DNA of 48,631 nt. It comes from Pelargonium cotyledonis. Taxonomy: Eukaryota > Streptophyta > Magnoliopsida > Geraniales > Geraniaceae. A program made the position numbers and the translations under genes. The stretch lies in NCBI GenBank assembly GCA_036897625.1, contig JAYMTA010000058.1, forward strand, positions 1 through 48,631, given 5' to 3'. Below, piece by piece: positions 44,401 to 48,631 of the stretch. The notes below the pieces were generated by a model that was not told where the DNA came from, ran no database searches, and was given only the letters and a program-made list of their open reading frames with translations. Every line of letters starts with the position of its first letter. Position 1 is the stretch's first letter.

Positions 44401-47400
44401 GTTTTGTACAAATATCTCTTAAAAAGGAAATCTTTTAGTTCTTGTTCAGTTTAATGTACATCTTTCTGATCTCAATTTGCTAATCCTACGGTTTTTTTTT
44501 CATTATTGAGTTAGCGACTGTTACGAGAAGTTTGTGGGATTTAACTGGTCCTGTTTCAATATGATGCTCTGGTTTTTGTGCAGTACAGGATGGCAAATTA
44601 AGAGTCTTTAAATGGCCTAGCATGGAAGGGATGATTGATGAAGCTAATGCTGCTGGGAAGGACTTAGATTTCAGGTTTGCAATGTCGTCATTAGTTAATA
44701 GAACTATAATTTAACCTATGAGCTAATAAATATAAATAAAAAAAAGGAATGTATTTGCTGCCTCCTTAATTTGGAATCTACTTGTGCTGATAGTTTTGCA
44801 TGGCTATTATGCAGCTCCGATGGCAAATTTCTGGTATCTTTGGGATCAAGTGGCCCTTGTAGGGTTTGGGATGTAAATTCATCAACAGTTGTAGCTTCTC
44901 TACCCAAGGGAAATGTGAGATTTGATTGCAATTATTTAATCTTGTGAAAAATATTATGTTCTTAATTTTTATTGCAGGATCGATATCTTAATATAATGGA
45001 AGTGTAACCCATCAAGGAGATCTTTTAATTTATTGTTAACAAGTTGTAATGGTATTATTAATTGTTCATCAATCACCAACAATGTATGAACATATTTCAA
45101 ATAGTAACTTCTGACATCTTGTGAGCTCACAATAGCATTTTATTTGACACTGACTTCACAAATGGCAGAAATAGAGCTTATTTTACTTTGTTCTTTCATT
45201 TCAAATTCAACTAACGAGAGCTATTACTTTACATGCAGGGTGAAATTTTTGGGTTTTGTAGATTTTCGCATAATGGTCAGAATGAGGTGCTGTATGTTAC
45301 TGCAATGAAAGGTAAATGTTTACTATTGAACGCCTTACACCCTTTTCCGGAAACGTTGCCTTCTTAAATTCCGCTTCTTTTAAAAGCTAACCATACTGAG
45401 GATTGCAAACCTTAGGTCAGCATGTATTTATTGTGACATATAACACAACTTCATGGAAGAGAATGAGCTCGAAAAAAGTTGTCCGCGACCCAGTTTCGGC
45501 TTTTAATGTTTCACCTGATGGAAAGCTCCTTGCAATGTAAATTTCTTCACTTCGTTATTTTCTAGTGTTTGAAAACATTAATTTTCATAATCACCCTGAA
45601 ATTATATTTGCTGCCTCTGTGTACCTTGGGAAATTGATTTTCTTGATCATGAATATTCCTTCTATCTAGGAGATGTCTCCCTTGGGGAATGGAAAATGTT
45701 CCATTTTGTCCCCCAACAATTCATTTTGTTTCGAATGGGTACCCAATTAAAATTTTGTTCCATTTTGTTCCCAAACTATCCATATCGTTCCAATTTGGTG
45801 CCCCAATTATGCTATTTTGTTTCGAAATGATCCTATCTGTAACGATGCCGTCAAATTAGGCTAATGTGGCAACTTTTTATAATAAAATTTGTATAATTTT
45901 TTTGTTGACGTGACAATCATGTGATGCTTAAGTTAGCTTAATTTAAGAATGAGACCATTTTAAAACAAAATTGTATGATGGGGTGGCATAATTGTCATGG
46001 CGACCACATCCCTCAATTATACAACTTTGTCCAAATTGGTCTCCCTCAATTGACGGCACCGGTGCGTATTGGACCAATTCAAAACAAAATAGCTTACTGT
46101 GGGGACCAAATTGGAACAATATGGATAATTTGGAGACTATGTAGGGTACCAATTCAGAATAAAATGAATAGTAAATCAACTTTCAAGGAAAATACAGACA
46201 CATTAGAGTGTCATTATGTGTTTTTAGGGAGTCTCCATTGGCACAAAGGTTTTTATATGACTACTTAATTGTCCATCTTTGAAATGACCATATCTTGTCT
46301 GAAATCCTCATACTCAACAAAAGTCTTACCAGGGTGTTCCATTATTTGTGGCTACCAATCTATTTCCTCTTCTATTGATTGGCATATTCGATTATCTGCC
46401 AGTTTGATATATTTAGTCTCGTTAGTTATAAGTAAACCTTTGTATTAGCACTTATCTTTGGTTTCTCTCTCTGATTGACTGACATGCAGTGGGACAGTTC
46501 AAGGGGACATTTGTGTGATAAACTCCAAAATGCAGATTCAAATGAATATTAAAAAAGCACATCTGGTCATAGTAACAGCATTATCATTCTCTCGCGATTC
46601 AAGGTCGTGAACCGGCATATCCACTTAATATTCCTCTTTCAGTGACAGTTTTACCGTACAATTAGTCTTCCGAATAATCATTAATAGTGAAGCTGCTTCG
46701 GCTTTTTATTTTGTACAGGGCCTTGGCTTCTGTATCCTTGGACTCCAGTGCTAGAGTGACAATAATTGAGGAGAAGAAAAAAGGTTAGTACCTACTTTAA
46801 TGTCTTGCTTCATATAAGTTGCCTTAGCCCTAGTGAACCAGTTAAAGAAACCAACTCAACCTGAAATGTTTTTGGAAGTCATTAGGCTCTAAGAGCATTA
46901 GGATGTAGGAAGAAACACTATTTTCAGGTCCAGCTTTTGACAGACCCCAATTGGTAGAGTTGGCAATTCGTGTCAAGACGTGAACACAACATGAAATATG
47001 CATGTTTTGGATCACTAATTTTGTAATTGTGTTGTGTTTGTGTTGGATGTACCAACACATTTATAATCGTATTGTGTCATAAGCCTAAAAAACACACTTG
47101 CACAACACACACACACATATATATAAAACCGTGTTGGGTTGTGTCGTGTCGTCTAGTGGTGCAGAAAGTGTTAGGTTGTTCTCCGTCAACCCGAGCCATT
47201 TAGTAAAACATGTCGTGTTCGCATTGGCCCATATAGCGCACACACAAACACTGCACACAGCTCTACCAAGGGGTTCGAACTTTAAGCATCCAACTGTTAT
47301 ATACTATTCGATTTGGAACATGAAAACTTTTCTTTTTTTCTTTTGCAGGAGGAATAAACATCTGGATTGTTATACTTTTCATTCTACTCGCAATTGCTGC

Positions 47401-47437
47401 GTTTTTCATGAATCAGAAAGGACTAATCTCATATTAG
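41435..47437 (+). CDS. STL2P: SEC12-like WD40 membrane protein (PREB/STL2P type)
   Basis: Exons: 41435-41710, 42892-42989, 43551-43701, 44589-44674, 44815-44914, 45239-45311, 45416-45536, 46490-46603, 46719-46783 and 47349-47437. All are GT-AG and in frame for 390 aa, near the 393 aa I recall for Arabidopsis STL2P. The N-terminus QKYGVPLYGASWVP and the segment FAGGGGEGRSGIPNAVMLAR are characteristic. WD-type blades follow, e.g. LAVGAEDGKLRVFKWPS, FLVSLGSSGPCRVWDV and RALASVSLDSSARV. A single C-terminal membrane anchor (about 365-382, IWIVILFILLAIAAFF) places the propeller in the cytosol at the ER. SEC12 proteins activate the Sar1 GTPase to start COPII vesicles; GEF activity of this copy is inferred. 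Intron 1 holds decayed copies of the exon 2 start, intron 7 a fold-back element, and intron 9 an hAT-like MITE. Confidence 0.93.
41930..42891. repeat. ~215-bp tandem array in SEC12-like intron 1, each unit carrying an exon 2-like start
   Basis: The motif GGGACC(G/A)GTTC, which belongs to exon 2, recurs at 42001, 42215, 42430 and, slightly changed, about 42650 before the real one at 42904. Each copy is preceded by a branch of the same intron sequence (GATGATTATGTTTCTACTGT) and followed by GCCTTATAGATTAG-type exon sequence. Spacings are 214, 215, about 220 and 254 bp. Confidence 0.88.
45690..46168. mobile_element. Fold-back MITE in SEC12-like intron 7
   Basis: Left arm TTCATTTTGTTTCGAATGGG at about 45720 pairs with TTCATTTTATTCTGAATTGG read in reverse from 46168. 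Further inward, TATCCATATCGTTCCAATTT at about 45778 pairs with the complement of a segment near 46110-46130 (AAATTGGAACAATATGGATA). The whole is a long imperfect hairpin, non-coding. Target duplication not identified. Confidence 0.7.
46955..47265. mobile_element. hAT-like MITE in SEC12-like intron 9
   Basis: Starts TAGAGTTGGCAATTCGTGTC and ends CAGCTCTA. Flanks CCAATTGG and CCAAGGGG agree at 6 of 8 positions, fitting an 8-bp hAT duplication. The inside is rich in GTGTTG/CAACAC phrases, as in the related element at 24340-24761. It ends about 80 bp before exon 10. Confidence 0.65.
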
Positions 47438-48631
47438 AGAACATAATCTCATATTTACCGTGATAATTTTACTTATGTTTTAACTTTGTTTGTTCACAGT
47501 TTAGATTTGCGACTCTTATTTGGATGGTCCTCGCCTTGGTCCATTCATGCCTACACTTGCTTTGTACATACTTGAGTTGCTTTCATCTTCTTGCTTGCAA
47601 TACATGGACAATTCACTCATTTTTAAATTTTTATAGCAATATATTCGTGTCGCACTTTATTTAAAACTATACTAGTAAATAAAAACGAGGGAATTAATTT
47701 GATTTATGTAATCTTCTCAAGATACCAAACAAATCTATAATAGGAGTTGTTCTCACGGCAACTGCAATAGTTAAAGATTCACATAATTCGGGTTTTGGGG
47801 TGGGTTTGTTTGAGTTGCAGATTGTGAACTTGGTTCGGCATGTATATGTAAATTTTGCGAGCTCGAGCGTATACCCGAACTCACCAAAATGTGAGCTAGC
47901 TTTTGGTTGCTCACGAACTCTAATTTACATATATTTACTTTTTAAATCTCACTTTGTTGTGGTACTGAGTTTTAATTATATTCGCATGTAAAAATAATAT
48001 ATTTACCATCATTTGTGAAAGAATAGTTACATTTTTTTTTTCTAATCTAGGACCTATATATATATATATTAATTTAAAATTAAGTTTTAACGAATATCAA
48101 TTTAACATTACAAATTATTAAATTCTAAACACACATTGTAAGGGTATGTGTCTCTCTTTCTCTCTCTCGTTTTGAAAGTTGAATAGAGCTTTTGTTCAAC
48201 TACAATTGCTCTTGATTACAAAGCGGCGGCAGTGTCCTGAAATTGCATATAACAAATTGTGGTTTTTCTCGTTCTGATAACAAGTTTTGCTTTGATAACA
48301 AGTTAAGGTTTTGTTAGGTTTTGGACATTTGCCGCGTAGATTCGTGGTATGCTTTTTTATTGGTGTTCGGGGCAGTAGGAGGCGATTGCAAAGAAGAAGG
48401 TGGTGATTTGGTCAAGGTCATCGAATCAGACTTCGACTTTGTTGTCGTATCAGATGACATACACGATCGAGAGGCGGTTGCCAAAGCACTCCACATGGTT
48501 GACTTAAACTTGATCAAGTGCAATCATTGTCAGTTGCCTTTCAGAATAGAGATGATGATTTCATTGCATTCAATTTGATTATTCAAGTTGATTGGGAGGC
48601 ATCTAATGCTTTTTATTTGCTCATTCAAGCT
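47438..48631. other. 3' flank of the SEC12-like gene and gene-free right end
   Basis: AT-rich 3' flank with a TA run near 48055-48070. An open frame at about 48321-48578 lacks an ATG start and matches no family I recognise, so it is not called as a gene. Confidence 0.55.

Noticed and set aside
48321..48578. 85-codon open frame at the right end, and its minus-strand shadow at 48314-48523
   Set aside because: No ATG start on the + strand, no recognised domain, and nothing around it suggests splicing into a larger gene.
1..48631. CRISPR array, bacterial-type operon or a new defence or biosynthetic cluster
   Set aside because: Repeats here are tandem or dispersed plant elements without spacers, genes are intron-bearing and functionally unrelated, and no clustered novel enzymes are visible.

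Overview
This window is nuclear DNA of a flowering plant, very probably a eudicot. It holds large intron-rich genes with GT-AG introns, AT-rich intergenic DNA, and many small plant transposable elements (Stowaway-, Tourist- and hAT-like MITEs, tRNA-derived SINEs, LINE fragments, an LTR remnant). The proteins can be followed exon by exon and resemble Arabidopsis families. The species cannot be fixed from this sequence alone.

Layout, left to right: (1) 1-3192 (+) the 3' part of LTO1, the chloroplast VKOR-thioredoxin fusion, open at the window edge. (2) 5239-6672 (+) a small CRAL-TRIO/Sec14-like protein whose second intron lacks a normal GT donor. (3) 7120-9367 (-) and 11611-15240 (-), two five-exon GDSL esterase/lipase genes with identical intron phases, a tandem pair. 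(4) 15241-19500, about 4 kb with no gene but a degenerate ~159-bp tandem array and a Tourist-like MITE. (5) 19501-25361 (+) an eleven-exon DHHC S-acyltransferase of the PAT10 type. (6) 26445-30285 (-) an eight-exon IST1-like ESCRT protein. (7) 31862-32791 (-) and 37923-38774 (-) two intronless DUF241 (BPS1-like) genes, with retroelements between and beside them. (8) 41435-47437 (+) a ten-exon SEC12-like WD40 membrane protein. (9) 47438-48631, no supported gene.

The genes are not an operon and share no single pathway. Three act on membranes or trafficking: the SEC12-like protein (COPII), the IST1-like protein (ESCRT-III/MVB) and PAT10 (tonoplast S-acylation). LTO1 makes disulfides in the thylakoid. 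From memory, LTO1, the Sec14-like gene, an IST1-like gene and DUF241 genes also lie close together in Arabidopsis (around At4g35680-At4g35760), so part of the order probably reflects old microsynteny, with the GDSL pair, PAT10 and the SEC12-like gene differing.

I found no convincing new multi-gene system. The observations most worth checking are a GG-AG intron border in the Sec14-like gene that looks like a single T-to-G change in the donor; an intron of the SEC12-like gene holding four decayed tandem copies of the next exon's acceptor and first ~45 bases; a tandem exon duplication in the IST1-like gene; a copied 5' splice site in the same gene; and several retroelement insertions whose target-site duplications can be read directly.
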